Part shown: positions 1 through 7,980 of the stretch, piece after piece
How positions within the stretch are numbered: the first letter of the stretch is position 1
How the letters are laid out: every line of letters begins with the position of its first letter
NCBI GenBank assembly: GCA_903861205.1
Contig: CAIOTC010000010.1
Span: 1-35,703, forward strand
Length of the DNA stretch: 35,703 nucleotides
Reading direction: 5' to 3'
Source: an uncultured bacterium
GTDB lineage: Bacteria > Patescibacteriota > Minisyncoccia > Phycocordibacterales > DATDWN01
Notes under the pieces: model-generated
Told to the model about the DNA's origin: nothing
What the model saw: only the letters and a program-made list of their open reading frames with translations
Database searches by the model: none
Position numbers and translations under genes: made by a program

Positions 1-104
1 TAAAAAATTTTTAATTTATAATTTTTAATTTTTATTGAATTTTCAATGATTTAATTTTAAATTTTAAATTCATTTTAAATTCTAAATTATAAATTTTAAA
101 TTAC
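1..104. repeat. AT-rich degenerate repeat downstream of rpsF
   Basis: Almost pure A/T with reiterated AATTTTTAATTTTTA and AAATTTTAAATT units. A similar run lies at 26038-26100, sharing the order AATTTTTAATTTTTA, then GAATTT(T/C)CAATG, then CAATTTT or TAATTTT. No coding potential is seen. It abuts the rpsF stop codon and may act as a weak transcript end. Confidence 0.55.
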
Positions 105-593
105 CTAGACAATGACTAGGTCATCGATGCTCTTGTCGATTTCTTCCGGTGTTGATTCCGGTTCTGTCAGCTCCGGCTGAACATTTGAAAATTCTATTTT
201 CTTTTCTTCATCACCGCCTTTGAGCAACATTTTGCCGCTGATCAAAGTATTTTCACGCACAGTTTTCACTAATAAATATCGGAGGATGTTTTCGTCCGCG
301 TCGAGCGCCTTTTTTACAGCCACAATTCCTTCCTTCGGTATTTCAAATTTTACCCAGCCAAAATATCCCGTCACGCATTTGTAGCGGGTCGTCTGAATAA
401 CTTTTGTCATCGGATAAGCGAGATCTATGAGAGTCGGGGTCTCATGGGAGATCACTTCACCGCCTGCCTTTTGAATCATTTCTTTCAGTGATTCTACTTT
501 GGCAGGAACTTGCTCTACAGCAAGGGACGGAAGGAGGGTAAAGCCGGCTTCGAAAACGGCCAAATTCTCCTCGTTTTTTGTCTCTTTTTCCAT
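105..593 (-). CDS. rpsF: 30S ribosomal protein S6
   Basis: 162 aa. The first ~110 residues fit bS6: an early hydrophobic strand (VFEAGFTLLPSL), a helix (VPAKVESLKEMIQKAGGEV), the LAYP strand that normally follows the basic loop, and a central GYFGWVKFEIP strand, ending in LRYLLVKT. bS6 binds 16S rRNA next to bS18 on the platform of the small subunit. The ~50-residue acidic tail (ELTEPESTPEEIDKSIDDL) is longer than in the E. coli core and probably disordered. No SD precedes the ATG; a TAATCT -10 box preceded by TGC sits 6 nt upstream, so the mRNA is probably leaderless. The usual partners ssb and rpsR are not visible beside it; they could lie beyond the window edge. Confidence 0.9.
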   Translation of the reverse strand: MEKETKNEENLAVFEAGFTLLPSLAVEQVPAKVESLKEMIQKAGGEVISHETPTLIDLAYPMTKVIQTTRYKCVTGYFGWVKFEIPKEGIVAVKKALDADENILRYLLVKTVRENTLISGKMLLKGGDEEKKIEFSNVQPELTEPESTPEEIDKSIDDLVIV

Positions 594-599
594 GTGGGA

Positions 600-605
600 A
601 GATTA
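600..605 (-). promoter_or_regulatory. Extended -10 box of rpsF (leaderless)
   Basis: On the minus strand TGC-TAATCT ends 6 nt before the rpsF ATG, which puts the transcription start at or next to the start codon. The same arrangement recurs at glyS, ileS, dut, the 9.9-kb surface-protein gene and, with 9 nt, the M16 peptidase gene. Confidence 0.55.
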
Positions 606-624
606 GCATAAAATAGCTGACGAC

Positions 625-798
625 GCAAATTCAGTTCCGGCATTCATTTCCGGATACATTCACCCGTCCAGCGACGGGTTCATTCCTGTCCTCGGCCTTG
701 ATTTGTCAATGAGCCCCGTCCCAAAAGGCGGGGTCGTTGACAAAACCATGCTCAAGGCCTGCGGAGTCTCCGTAAATGAATGCCGGAACTGAATTTGC
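625..798. mobile_element. 174-bp MITE-like palindromic element with 30-bp terminal inverted repeats
   Basis: Arms at 625-654 and 769-798 match at 29 of 30 positions when one is reverse-complemented (starting GCAAATTCAGTTCCGGCATT). Inside are further stems: ACCCGTC/GACGGGT near 662-678, and a long stem in the 690-764 core pairing CCTCGGCCTTGA with TCAAGGCCTGCGG and TTGTCAATGAGCCCCG with CGGGGTCGTTGACAA. The core recurs at 31005-31078. No ORF of substance lies inside, so any movement would need a transposase in trans. Confidence 0.8.
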
Positions 799-941
799 TA
801 AGTGGTGATGTCGAAAATTTTTTCTCACTTGATGTCAACGGCGAAGCAACGTGGTCACCAAGTGTGGAAAATTTTTTCCACCATGACCAATTTTTTGCAA
901 AAGAAAAAAGTGTCGGTTGCCCAAACACTTTTGTGTTTTTG
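799..941. other. Non-coding spacer with terminator of the 91-aa gene
   Basis: No convincing gene. There are repeated GAAAATTTTTTC-like segments at about 823-888. At 906-932 AAAAGTGT pairs with ACACTTTT; read on the minus strand the hairpin is followed by TTTCTTTT, a plausible intrinsic terminator for the gene ending at 942. Confidence 0.5.
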
Positions 942-1217
942 TCAGACTTTTTTCCAGCCAAGTTTTTCTAATTTTTGAATTCTTAGTGCAAAGGACCCAT
1001 CCCCTGTCGCCCCACCCAACTTAACAGTTGGAATCGGATCATAAGCATTGAAAAGAATCCTAACAACACTTGCCCATGCAGACAAATATTTTTTTTCTTC
1101 CTCATATATTAAAACCTGATGATGCAATTCCGGTAGAAAGTTTTGCTCGCAAACCTTTTCCATTTCAAGGTTTGCACTATCAGATCTTACTAACAAAACA
1201 AAACGAACTTTATTCAT
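942..1217 (-). CDS. Unknown small protein (91 aa)
   Basis: The ATG at 1217 is chosen because GGAG lies 8 nt upstream on the minus strand; starting further up would run into tatD. The protein begins MNKVRFVLLVRSDSANLEME and ends LRIQKLEKLGWKKV. It has an even mix of charged and hydrophobic residues, no membrane segment or Cys motif, and a GGATGDGSFAL segment near residue 70. It is followed by a probable terminator. I do not recognise a family. An SD plus its own terminator sets it apart from the leaderless housekeeping genes nearby. Confidence 0.65.
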   Translation of the reverse strand: MNKVRFVLLVRSDSANLEMEKVCEQNFLPELHHQVLIYEEEKKYLSAWASVVRILFNAYDPIPTVKLGGATGDGSFALRIQKLEKLGWKKV

Positions 1218-1260
1218 GTGTTTATCTCCGTTACATAGAGTACACTCAAAACAAGTTTTG

Positions 1261-2067
1261 TCAAATTCTAAAACTCCTGCCCGCATTCTCCACCAAAGTT
1301 TTTCGAACCAATTCAAAATCCTCGTTGCGGATTTCGGCGATTTTTTTGACTATTTCGGGTACGTACGGGGGCGAGTTGCGTTTGCCGCGAAATGGGGCGG
1401 GAGCGACAAATGGGGCGTCGGTTTCAGACATGATGCTTTCGAGTGGCGCATATTTGACCACTTCGTCGTATTCGTGGGTAAAGGTGACAACTCCAGCAAA
1501 GGAAATGGTAAAGCCGATTGCCAAAAATCTTTTTAGGACTTCGGTGTTGCCGACAAAAAAATGAGCGTTGCCTCGCAGTTTTTCACCATGCATTTTGTGA
1601 TATTTTTCCAAAATTTCCAGTGCATCAAAATACGCGTCAAAATTTATTTTATCCGATGGACGAATGTGGAGCATGAGCGGTTTCCCGACTTTCACCGCCA
1701 AATCAATCTGCGCCTCAAAAAGTTTCTTCTGTGCCGATTTTTGGACACCCGGTGTCAACGAAAAATAATCAAGCCCACATTCACCGATTGCCACCACTTT
1801 TTGATGTTTGGCCAACTCTGATATTTTTTCCATTTCATACGATATATCGTATGAAATGTCATTTGCTGATTCTGGATGAACTCCGACACATGCCCAGACA
1901 TTTTCATTTTTTTCAGCCAATTCAACTTCCTTTTTTGAAGTCTCAAAATCCACCCCGACTGAAATCGTGGCAATTTTTTGTTTTTGCATTTCCGAAATTA
2001 TTTCTTCCCTATCAGCGTCATAATCCGGAAACGACAAGTGGGAATGAATGTCAAAATAGTCGGACAT
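1261..2067 (-). CDS. tatD: TatD family metal-dependent hydrolase
   Basis: 268 aa, the normal TatD length. Metal ligands of the amidohydrolase-like TIM barrel are visible: HSH near residues 8-10, Glu in VAIGECGLDY, His in LMLHIRPSD, His in GNAHFF and Asp in SETDAPF. The family consists of Mg-dependent 3'-5' DNA exonucleases and related deoxyribonucleases. The segment usually HCFSG reads HFFVG here. Residues 70-79 (DISYDISYEM) are encoded by a perfect 28-bp palindrome at 1831-1858 and look like an insertion in a surface linker. It lies between metG and the 91-aa gene. No SD is seen. Confidence 0.88.
   Translation of the reverse strand: MSDYFDIHSHLSFPDYDADREEIISEMQKQKIATISVGVDFETSKKEVELAEKNENVWACVGVHPESANDISYDISYEMEKISELAKHQKVVAIGECGLDYFSLTPGVQKSAQKKLFEAQIDLAVKVGKPLMLHIRPSDKINFDAYFDALEILEKYHKMHGEKLRGNAHFFVGNTEVLKRFLAIGFTISFAGVVTFTHEYDEVVKYAPLESIMSETDAPFVAPAPFRGKRNSPPYVPEIVKKIAEIRNEDFELVRKTLVENAGRSFRI
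1831..1858. repeat. Perfect 28-bp palindrome inside tatD
   Basis: CATTTCATACGATA is followed directly by its own reverse complement, in-frame in tatD. One of several coding-region palindromes in the window. Confidence 0.8.
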
Positions 2068-2092
2068 AATGAAAAATTAATTGAAAATTTTT

Positions 2093-2182
2093 GTCATTCC
2101 CGCGAAGGCGGGAATCTATTAATTTTAAAATCTAGATCCCCGTCCCCGATCAGGTCGAGGACAGGCTCTACGCGAGGATGAC
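2093..2182. repeat. REP-like element (GTCATTCCCGCG...GATGAC)
   Basis: Begins with a GTCATTCCCGCG end, carries the CCCGCGAAGGCGGG hairpin, and closes with CGCGAGGATGAC. Inside, TCCCCGTCCCCGATCAGG pairs loosely with neighbouring G-rich sequence. A second copy of the family lies at 10538-10599. It fills the metG-tatD spacer. Confidence 0.7.
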
Positions 2183-2184
2183 AG

Positions 2185-3627
2185 CTAATCTTTTCTCATA
2201 AACAATGGCTGTTCAGGAGATTTGTTTGATTTTATCAGAGCTTTTATTTTATTCGATGTTTCCGGCATTATTGGATTCAGCATTCTAGCTACGGAATACA
2301 ATCTGACAACTAGTTCAGAAATCATTTTTTGCCCGGCTTCTTTGTCAGTTTTGACGACCTTGAAAGGCTGATTGTTTTGAATGAATTTGTCCATTTCGGA
2401 AATCTCCGCCCAAATAAAATCGCAAGCTTTGGTAATTTCAAATTGATCCAAAAAAGAAAAATATTTTGACATGTCTTCTCTCTCCGAGATTTCTACCGGT
2501 GCATCCAAATTATTTTCCGCCATTTTCATGACGCGCGAAACCAAGTTACCGAGTCCGTTGGCCAGATTAGCATTATAGCTTTCCTTGAATCTTTCGTTTG
2601 AAAATGGACTGTCTTCGAAACTGGAAACTTCTCTGAGCAAGAAATACCGCAAAGCATCCACGCCATATTCGGCCGAAATTTCTTTCGGGTCTACCACGTT
2701 GCCAAGTGATTTTGACATTTTTATACCGCCGTCAGCCGTGATGTGACCGTTGACCACAATTTGGTAAGTATTCGGAATTCCGGCTGCAATGAGCATGGCT
2801 TGCCACATGATGGCCTGAAAACGCGTGTTATCCTTTCCGCAATATTGTGTCGGCGTTCCACCCTCCCAATATTTTTTGAAATTGCTGTCGTCGTCCGTCC
2901 CCCAACCGAGAGTGGAGATGTAATTTGTCAGAGCATCAAACCAAACGTACTCCACGTGTTCTTCGTCACCAGGCACAGAAATCCCCCACGGCATTTTAGA
3001 TTTCAAACGTGAGATGCTAAAATCCTGTAACCCACTTTTTACAAAAGCGATCGCCTCATTGTATCTGAAATCAGGAATAACGAGGTTCGGATTTTTTTCA
3101 TAAAAATCCAAAAGTGGTTTTTGAAATTTCGAAAAAGCGAAAAAATAATTTTCTTCATCCACTGTTTCCAATTCCCTGTCAGGGTGTATTGGACATTTAC
3201 CGTCCACCAAGTCGGAGTCGGTTTTTTCCTCCTCGCAACCAATGCAATATTTTGTCTTATAATTTTTTTTGTAAATAAATCCGTTATCTGCCACTTTTTT
3301 CCAAAATTTCTGAGCTGATTTCTCGTGTCTTTCATCCGTTGTCCGGACGAAATGAACATCGTCCGACATGCCGAATGATTTAGTTTGGATTTTAAATCTT
3401 TCAAACGCTTCGTCCACAAATTCTTGCGGATTTTTTCCTGCTTTCTTTGCACTTTCTAGAATTTTCATGCCATGCTCATCCGTGCCACTGTTGAAAAACA
3501 CGTCGAAACCAACCAGTTTTTTGTACCGGCTAATCGCATCTGCGCGTATAAACTCAAGCGCATGTCCCATATGGAGATCGCTATTCACATACGGTAAAGT
3601 TGTGGTGATGTAAAAAGTTTTTTGCAT
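2185..3627 (-). CDS. metG: Methionyl-tRNA synthetase
   Basis: 480 aa class I synthetase charging tRNA-Met. The HIGH signature is HMGH (residues 19-22) and KMSKS is at 303-307. A zinc knuckle (Cys128, Cys131, Cys145, His148) sits in the connective-peptide region, and the anticodon-binding helical domain ends near residue 460. The C-terminal tRNA-binding (Trbp111) domain found in longer MetRS is absent, as in many compact forms. No SD is seen. It starts 16 nt after the stop of the upstream membrane-protein gene, so co-transcription is possible. Confidence 0.95.
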   Translation of the reverse strand: MQKTFYITTTLPYVNSDLHMGHALEFIRADAISRYKKLVGFDVFFNSGTDEHGMKILESAKKAGKNPQEFVDEAFERFKIQTKSFGMSDDVHFVRTTDERHEKSAQKFWKKVADNGFIYKKNYKTKYCIGCEEEKTDSDLVDGKCPIHPDRELETVDEENYFFAFSKFQKPLLDFYEKNPNLVIPDFRYNEAIAFVKSGLQDFSISRLKSKMPWGISVPGDEEHVEYVWFDALTNYISTLGWGTDDDSNFKKYWEGGTPTQYCGKDNTRFQAIMWQAMLIAAGIPNTYQIVVNGHITADGGIKMSKSLGNVVDPKEISAEYGVDALRYFLLREVSSFEDSPFSNERFKESYNANLANGLGNLVSRVMKMAENNLDAPVEISEREDMSKYFSFLDQFEITKACDFIWAEISEMDKFIQNNQPFKVVKTDKEAGQKMISELVVRLYSVARMLNPIMPETSNKIKALIKSNKSPEQPLFMRKD

Positions 3628-3643
3628 TCGTTACTTCGTATAT

Positions 3644-4723
3644 TTAATTCGCCGCCTTCATCCGTTCGATTTTATCGATTTTATTTTTTTCCATGTCGTC
3701 GAAAAATTCAATGATGATGGCGGCAATCGGCACGGACAAAACGAGACCAAGAAACCCAGCCAGCTGGAAACCGGCCACCAGTGCGACAATCGAAACAATC
3801 GGCGGAACGCCAACCACTTTCTTGACCACAAGCGGATAGATGAGTTGATTTTCGAACTGGTGAACAATCAGATAAAAGCCGACGACAATCAAGGCCGATG
3901 TAAAACCGCCGCTGACAAACGAAATGGTAATGGCCGGAATGGACGCCAAAATAGGGCCAAACAGAGGGATAATTTCGAACACAGCCGCAAGAAAAGCCAG
4001 AAGCAAGGCGTTCGGCACACTAAGAAGCATCAGTCCGAGATAAACGAGCACGCCGATGATAACGGCCAAAATGAGCTGACCCTGCATCCAGCTGCCGATT
4101 TTTTTCTGCGATCTCCTCCATAGGTCGATGATGTAGCCTTCATGTTTGAGCGGAGTGATAATTTTGAGAAATTTCCCGACTCCGTCCTGCTCCACCGAAA
4201 GATAAAACGACATAACCACCATCAGAATGAAACTAAGGACGCCACCGAAAATAGTTGATATCGTGCTGAACGTGTTGGAAGTCAGATTGGTCAAAAAGTT
4301 ATTTATCGTTCCAACCATCTGGCTTAGATTGATACTGCTCTGAATGTTGCTGACGATTGGCTGCGAAGACAGAAAATCATTATTGGCAATAGTGTTGGAA
4401 ATAGTTTGAGAATTAAAATATGTCGGAACATTTTTCAGAAAATCGCTCGACTCGGAAAGAAGCGGAATGAGCAGAAAATAAATAACAACAAAAATAAAAA
4501 TGGCCAGCGTGAGGTATATGAGTATTATGGAAAGCAGACGCGGGAATTTGTGTCTGACGAGCCATTGCGCCCACGGCTCTATAGCCGAAGCGATGACAAT
4601 GGACATGAGAACAATGAGCAGCAAGTCACGCAGAAAGAAAAGCATCCAAAAGAAAAGAACAACCAAAATGGCTTTGACAATGGTCCCCGTGCCGATGTGA
4701 ATGACATTTTCGCGTAAATCCAT
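3644..4723 (-). CDS. AI-2E family / PerM-like transporter
   Basis: 359 aa from the ATG at 4723; a GTG six codons upstream (4741) is the alternative. About seven to eight hydrophobic segments are visible, including an N-terminal pair (ILVVLFFWMLFFL; LLLIVLMSIVIASA), a soluble middle region, then QLILAVIIGVLVYLGLMLL and a Gly-rich IPLFGPILASIPA motif typical of this family. Members include YdiK, PerM and TqsA; substrates vary (signal export, ion antiport), so the cargo is unknown. It sits 24 nt after the M16 peptidase stop and 16 nt before metG. Confidence 0.85.
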   Translation of the reverse strand: MDLRENVIHIGTGTIVKAILVVLFFWMLFFLRDLLLIVLMSIVIASAIEPWAQWLVRHKFPRLLSIILIYLTLAIFIFVVIYFLLIPLLSESSDFLKNVPTYFNSQTISNTIANNDFLSSQPIVSNIQSSINLSQMVGTINNFLTNLTSNTFSTISTIFGGVLSFILMVVMSFYLSVEQDGVGKFLKIITPLKHEGYIIDLWRRSQKKIGSWMQGQLILAVIIGVLVYLGLMLLSVPNALLLAFLAAVFEIIPLFGPILASIPAITISFVSGGFTSALIVVGFYLIVHQFENQLIYPLVVKKVVGVPPIVSIVALVAGFQLAGFLGLVLSVPIAAIIIEFFDDMEKNKIDKIERMKAAN

Positions 4724-4747
4724 ATGTTTAAATGATACCACACAAAA

Positions 4748-6016
4748 TTAGAAGTGAAAAATTTTCTCCAGTTCTTCTTTGTTTTTGATGTTGCCGACAA
4801 TGGCCATGTTCAGTTTGTTGTCACGCATAATTTCCTTGGCCACTTTTTGAATATCTTTGGCGGTCACTTTTTGGATTTTTTTTGCATACTCCTCCGGCGT
4901 CAAAATTTTGTCGTCAATGACATCTTGAATGGCATAGTATTCGGCCATGGCATCTGACGATTCCAGGCCAAGATACATGTTACCAAGCAGAAATTCTTTA
5001 GCTTTAACAACTTCTTCTTTTGGAACAAGTTCGCTCGCCATTTTTTTCATTTCATTCAAAACTGCTTTGACCACCTCCCCCACCCGGCCTTTATCCACAC
5101 CAGTTGAAACAGCTAGATAGCCATGATCCGTAAATTCATCCGTACCAGCCCGGACATAATATCCCACACCCATTTCATCGCGAAGTTTTTGAAAAAGACG
5201 AGAGCTCATTCCTTTCCCTAACACCGTGCAAAGAACTTCGAGCGCATAATTTTTGTTGTCTTTTGCTTTGAACGCACGGACGCCTAGCACGATATGCGTT
5301 TGATCCGTTTCTTTATGTTTTATTTTAATTTCCGACTTTAACTGTTTTTCTATAACTTTTTTCTTACCGGTTTTTTTGCCAGTCGGAATTTTACTGAATT
5401 GTTTTTTGATTTCTTCAATCGCTTTCTTCTCCACAATATCCCCGGCCACCAAAATTGTAGTAGCCTCTGCCACATAATGCTTTTTGCGATAATTCAAAAA
5501 ATCTTTCCTGCTAATTTTTCTGATGATTTCCTTTTTGCCGGCAATACTCCATCCAGCCGGCTGATCGCCGTACAAAAGATCCATAAAAACCTCATGGACA
5601 GAACGGTTTGGCAAATCCTCGTACATATTTATTTCCTCGATAATCACACCTTTTTCTTTTTCAATTTCTTTTTCGTCAAAAACCGGATTAAGATACATGT
5701 CGGAAACGACATCCAGAATTTTATGGAAATGCTTCGGATGAGCTTTGGCGTAATAACCGGTGTATTCCTGTCCGGTGAAAGCGTTGTTCTGAGCACCAAG
5801 TCCGTCCAGCTCCACCGAAATATCTTTGGCTGTTGGTCGTCTTGTCGTACCCTTGAAACACATGTGCTCCAAAAAATGCGACAGGCCACTGATATCTTTC
5901 GTCTCGTATTTCGAACCAGCCTTAACCATAACCAAAACGGTGACGGATGGGCTGTCCTTGATCGGTGCCGTGATAATGGTCAAACCATTTTTCAGCTTTG
6001 TTTTTTTGTATTTCAT
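4748..6016 (-). CDS. M16 family zinc metallopeptidase (insulinase/processing-peptidase type)
   Basis: 422 aa, matching bacterial one-chain M16B peptidases that dimerise. The inverted zinc motif HxxEH is HFLEH (residues 47-51), with the third ligand Glu127 in GVIIEEINMYED, 76 residues on as expected. The second, non-catalytic half (QTHIVLGVRAF...SSRLFQKLRDEMGVGYYVRA) has the conserved R/Y region. No signal peptide, so probably cytoplasmic. A TATATT -10 box ends 9 nt before the ATG. Confidence 0.9.
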   Translation of the reverse strand: MKYKKTKLKNGLTIITAPIKDSPSVTVLVMVKAGSKYETKDISGLSHFLEHMCFKGTTRRPTAKDISVELDGLGAQNNAFTGQEYTGYYAKAHPKHFHKILDVVSDMYLNPVFDEKEIEKEKGVIIEEINMYEDLPNRSVHEVFMDLLYGDQPAGWSIAGKKEIIRKISRKDFLNYRKKHYVAEATTILVAGDIVEKKAIEEIKKQFSKIPTGKKTGKKKVIEKQLKSEIKIKHKETDQTHIVLGVRAFKAKDNKNYALEVLCTVLGKGMSSRLFQKLRDEMGVGYYVRAGTDEFTDHGYLAVSTGVDKGRVGEVVKAVLNEMKKMASELVPKEEVVKAKEFLLGNMYLGLESSDAMAEYYAIQDVIDDKILTPEEYAKKIQKVTAKDIQKVAKEIMRDNKLNMAIVGNIKNKEELEKIFHF

Positions 6017-6025
6017 AGTAGGAGA

Positions 6026-6031
6026 AATATA
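6026..6031 (-). promoter_or_regulatory. -10 box of the M16 peptidase gene
   Basis: Minus strand TATGC-TATATT ends 9 nt before the ATG at 6016, with no SD between. This suggests a leaderless or nearly leaderless transcript. Confidence 0.5.
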
Positions 6032-6047
6032 GCATACTTTGAGTAAT

Positions 6048-6081
6048 TTAAAAAATCAGTCCCAGGTGACACCTGGGACTG
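6048..6081 (-). terminator. Intrinsic terminator after the DUF2283/DUF4258 pair
   Basis: Perfect 11-bp stem CAGTCCCAGGT/ACCTGGGACTG with a GAC loop (6057-6081). On the minus strand it is followed by ATTTTTTAAAT. It lies 16 nt downstream of the stop at 6097. Confidence 0.85.
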
Positions 6082-6096
6082 GTTTTTAGACAGAAA

Positions 6097-6327
6097 CTAT
6101 ACCACGACCTTCTTTGAATTTATAAAATCAAAATTATTCACTGATATTTTATCCGTCACATTTTTACCAAACTTTTCTTTAAGACCAATAATTTCCAAAT
6201 AAAGCGGTCTATTTTTACTATCCACATCCAAAATAACCTCTGGAGCAATTTCCATGGTTTTGTTGATTTTTCCCTCTTTGAAAACGATACTGAGGGCGTC
6301 TATTTCTTTGTCGTATGAAATTTTCAT
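6097..6327 (-). CDS. DUF2283 domain protein
   Basis: 76 aa starting MKISYDKEIDALSIVF, the hallmark opening of DUF2283 (YDxxxDALYI), followed by the EVILDVDSKNRPLYLEIIGL strand-helix segment. Its ATG overlaps the stop of the upstream DUF4258 gene by 4 nt (ATGA), so the two are translationally coupled. Such pairs are common in CPR and cyanobacterial genomes and resemble toxin-antitoxin organisation; activity is not shown here. Confidence 0.8.
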   Translation of the reverse strand: MKISYDKEIDALSIVFKEGKINKTMEIAPEVILDVDSKNRPLYLEIIGLKEKFGKNVTDKISVNNFDFINSKKVVV

Positions 6328-6551
6328 GTTTCAATTTTATTTGTCCAATACTGTGTAATGACGGTTATGAAATTTGATTTTCTTTGAAAAATAACTTTCA
6401 AATAAAGCTTATTAAATTTCCTAAAAACAATCTGTCTGCCACCATAACTTTCCGCAGTATAATCCGGTTTTCGCAAAGTTGCAAACACAAAATTTTTACC
6501 AATTTTCCTCTGCTTTAATTTTAATAGAGAATGTTTGCTGAAACGAATCAT
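6324..6551 (-). CDS. DUF4258 domain protein (RelE/BrnT-like small protein)
   Basis: 75 aa, basic. MIRFSKHSLLKLKQRKI fits the 'S.HA..R...R.I' opening of DUF4258, followed by GGRQIVFRKF and a final FITVITQYW strand, as in small RelE-fold toxins. Together with the overlapping DUF2283 gene it forms a two-gene unit closed by a strong terminator. In a toxin-antitoxin reading this would be the toxin, but that is inference. Confidence 0.75.
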   Translation of the reverse strand: MIRFSKHSLLKLKQRKIGKNFVFATLRKPDYTAESYGGRQIVFRKFNKLYLKVIFQRKSNFITVITQYWTNKIET

Positions 6552-6576
6552 ATTCTATCAAATTACAATGAATTAT

Positions 6577-7905
6577 TTATGAGAATAGATTTTCTTCGTC
6601 AATTATCTTTTTAATGTTTTCTTTCAAATCTGAAATTTTGACTCTAATTTGCTTGGCTGTATCCCTATCTCGGAGTGTAACGGTATCATCTTCCAATGTT
6701 TCAAAATCTATGGTACAGGTCGTAACGGTACCAATTTCGTCCTGACGGCGGTAACGTTTGCCGATGTTGCCATTGTCATCGAACTCGCAGGAAAATTCTT
6801 TGCGCAGCATCTGAAAAACCTCGCGCGCTTTGGCCACCAGTTCCGGTTTGTTTTTAAGTAGAGGAAAAACCGCAACCTTAATCGGAGCAATCGCAGGTTT
6901 GAACGCGAGATATGTTCGAACTTCGCCATTCATTTCTTCTTCGCGGTAGGCATCGGTCATGACAGCGAGAATGGTTCGATCAACACCAAGCGACGGCTCT
7001 ATGACATGAGGAATGAATCTTTCTTTTGTTTCTTCATCGAAATAAGAAAGATCTGCGTTGGACAAAGCAGTGTGGCTTTTCAAATCAAAATCAGTCCTGT
7101 AGGCCAATCCGTACAATTCTTTTTTGCCGAAAGAATAATCAAACTCGAAATCAATCGTCCGTTTTGAATAATGAGCTCTCTCGCCGTCCGGCACCTCAAG
7201 CTCATGGACGTGTGATTTTTCCAAACCGATAGCCGAGCACCATTCCAGCATGACCTGTCTCCACGCATCAAAAGATTTTTCCCATTCACTAGGTTTTACA
7301 AAATATTCGACTTCCATTTGCTCAAATTCTCTGGAGCGGAAAACAAAATCTCGCGGAGCTATTTCATTTCTGAAAGCCTTGCCGATTTGACCCATGCCAA
7401 AAGGCAGTTTCGGATGAAGCGAATCCAAAATATTTTTGAAATTGACGAACATTCCACCGGCAGTTTCCGGACGCAAGTAAGAAACAGAGGAAGCGTCTTC
7501 CGTTGCTCCGACAAAAGTTTTAAACATCATATTAAACTGTCTTTCTCCCCCGAGTTTTCCGCCACAATCCTGGCATTTGTCTTTGTTTTCAAGTTGGTCA
7601 GCCCTGAATCGATGATGACATTTTTCACATTCCACCAAAGGATCGGAGAAGCCAGAAACATGTCCGCTGGCCACCCAAGCTTTCGGATTCATTATTATGG
7701 CCGCATCCATTCCGTACATATCGCCCCTGTCAGTGACAAACATTTTCCACCAAAGATTTTTCACATTATTTTTCAAAGCTACACCGTATGGACCATAATC
7801 CCAAGTGCCCGCCAGCCCGCCATAAATTTCCGAACCAGGGAAAATGAACCCCCGCCTTTTGCAAAGCGAGACAATCTTGTCCATCAAATCGTTTTTGTCA
7901 GTCAT
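6577..7905 (-). CDS. glyS: Glycyl-tRNA synthetase (dimeric class II)
   Basis: 442 aa, the alpha2 (eukaryote/Thermus-like) type rather than the alpha-beta type. Class II motif 2 is FRNEIAPRDFVFRSREFEQMEVEYF and motif 3 is PSLGVDRTILAV. The glycine-pocket segment RPETAGGMFVNF differs from the usual RPETAQGIF. A zinc ribbon CEKCHHRF...CQDCGG is inserted in the N-terminal part, and a C-terminal anticodon-binding domain begins at APIKVAVFPLL. A TATATT -10 box ends 6 nt before the ATG, so the mRNA is probably leaderless. Confidence 0.95.
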   Translation of the reverse strand: MTDKNDLMDKIVSLCKRRGFIFPGSEIYGGLAGTWDYGPYGVALKNNVKNLWWKMFVTDRGDMYGMDAAIIMNPKAWVASGHVSGFSDPLVECEKCHHRFRADQLENKDKCQDCGGKLGGERQFNMMFKTFVGATEDASSVSYLRPETAGGMFVNFKNILDSLHPKLPFGMGQIGKAFRNEIAPRDFVFRSREFEQMEVEYFVKPSEWEKSFDAWRQVMLEWCSAIGLEKSHVHELEVPDGERAHYSKRTIDFEFDYSFGKKELYGLAYRTDFDLKSHTALSNADLSYFDEETKERFIPHVIEPSLGVDRTILAVMTDAYREEEMNGEVRTYLAFKPAIAPIKVAVFPLLKNKPELVAKAREVFQMLRKEFSCEFDDNGNIGKRYRRQDEIGTVTTCTIDFETLEDDTVTLRDRDTAKQIRVKISDLKENIKKIIDEENLFS

Positions 7906-7911
7906 GGGTTA

Positions 7912-7917
7912 AATATA
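7912..7917 (-). promoter_or_regulatory. -10 box of glyS (leaderless)
   Basis: TATATT on the minus strand, 6 nt before the glyS ATG, without an SD. Confidence 0.5.
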
Positions 7918-7980
7918 GCTGATTTATCCAAAATTACAAATTTTCGCATTCTCTTAACTCTAACTTCTTCTCTCTAATCT

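Noticed and set aside
752-971. Short open frames on both strands near 0.75-0.97 kb
   Set aside because: They run through the inverted repeat and terminator of this spacer and have low-complexity sequence; no start signals.
5399-6046. 215-codon + strand frame opposite the M16 peptidase gene
   Set aside because: Antisense shadow of a conserved gene; Phe-rich sequence from poly-Lys codons on the other strand.
7318-7977. 219-codon + strand frame opposite glyS
   Set aside because: It is antisense to the clearly conserved glyS frame; the translation has no family character.
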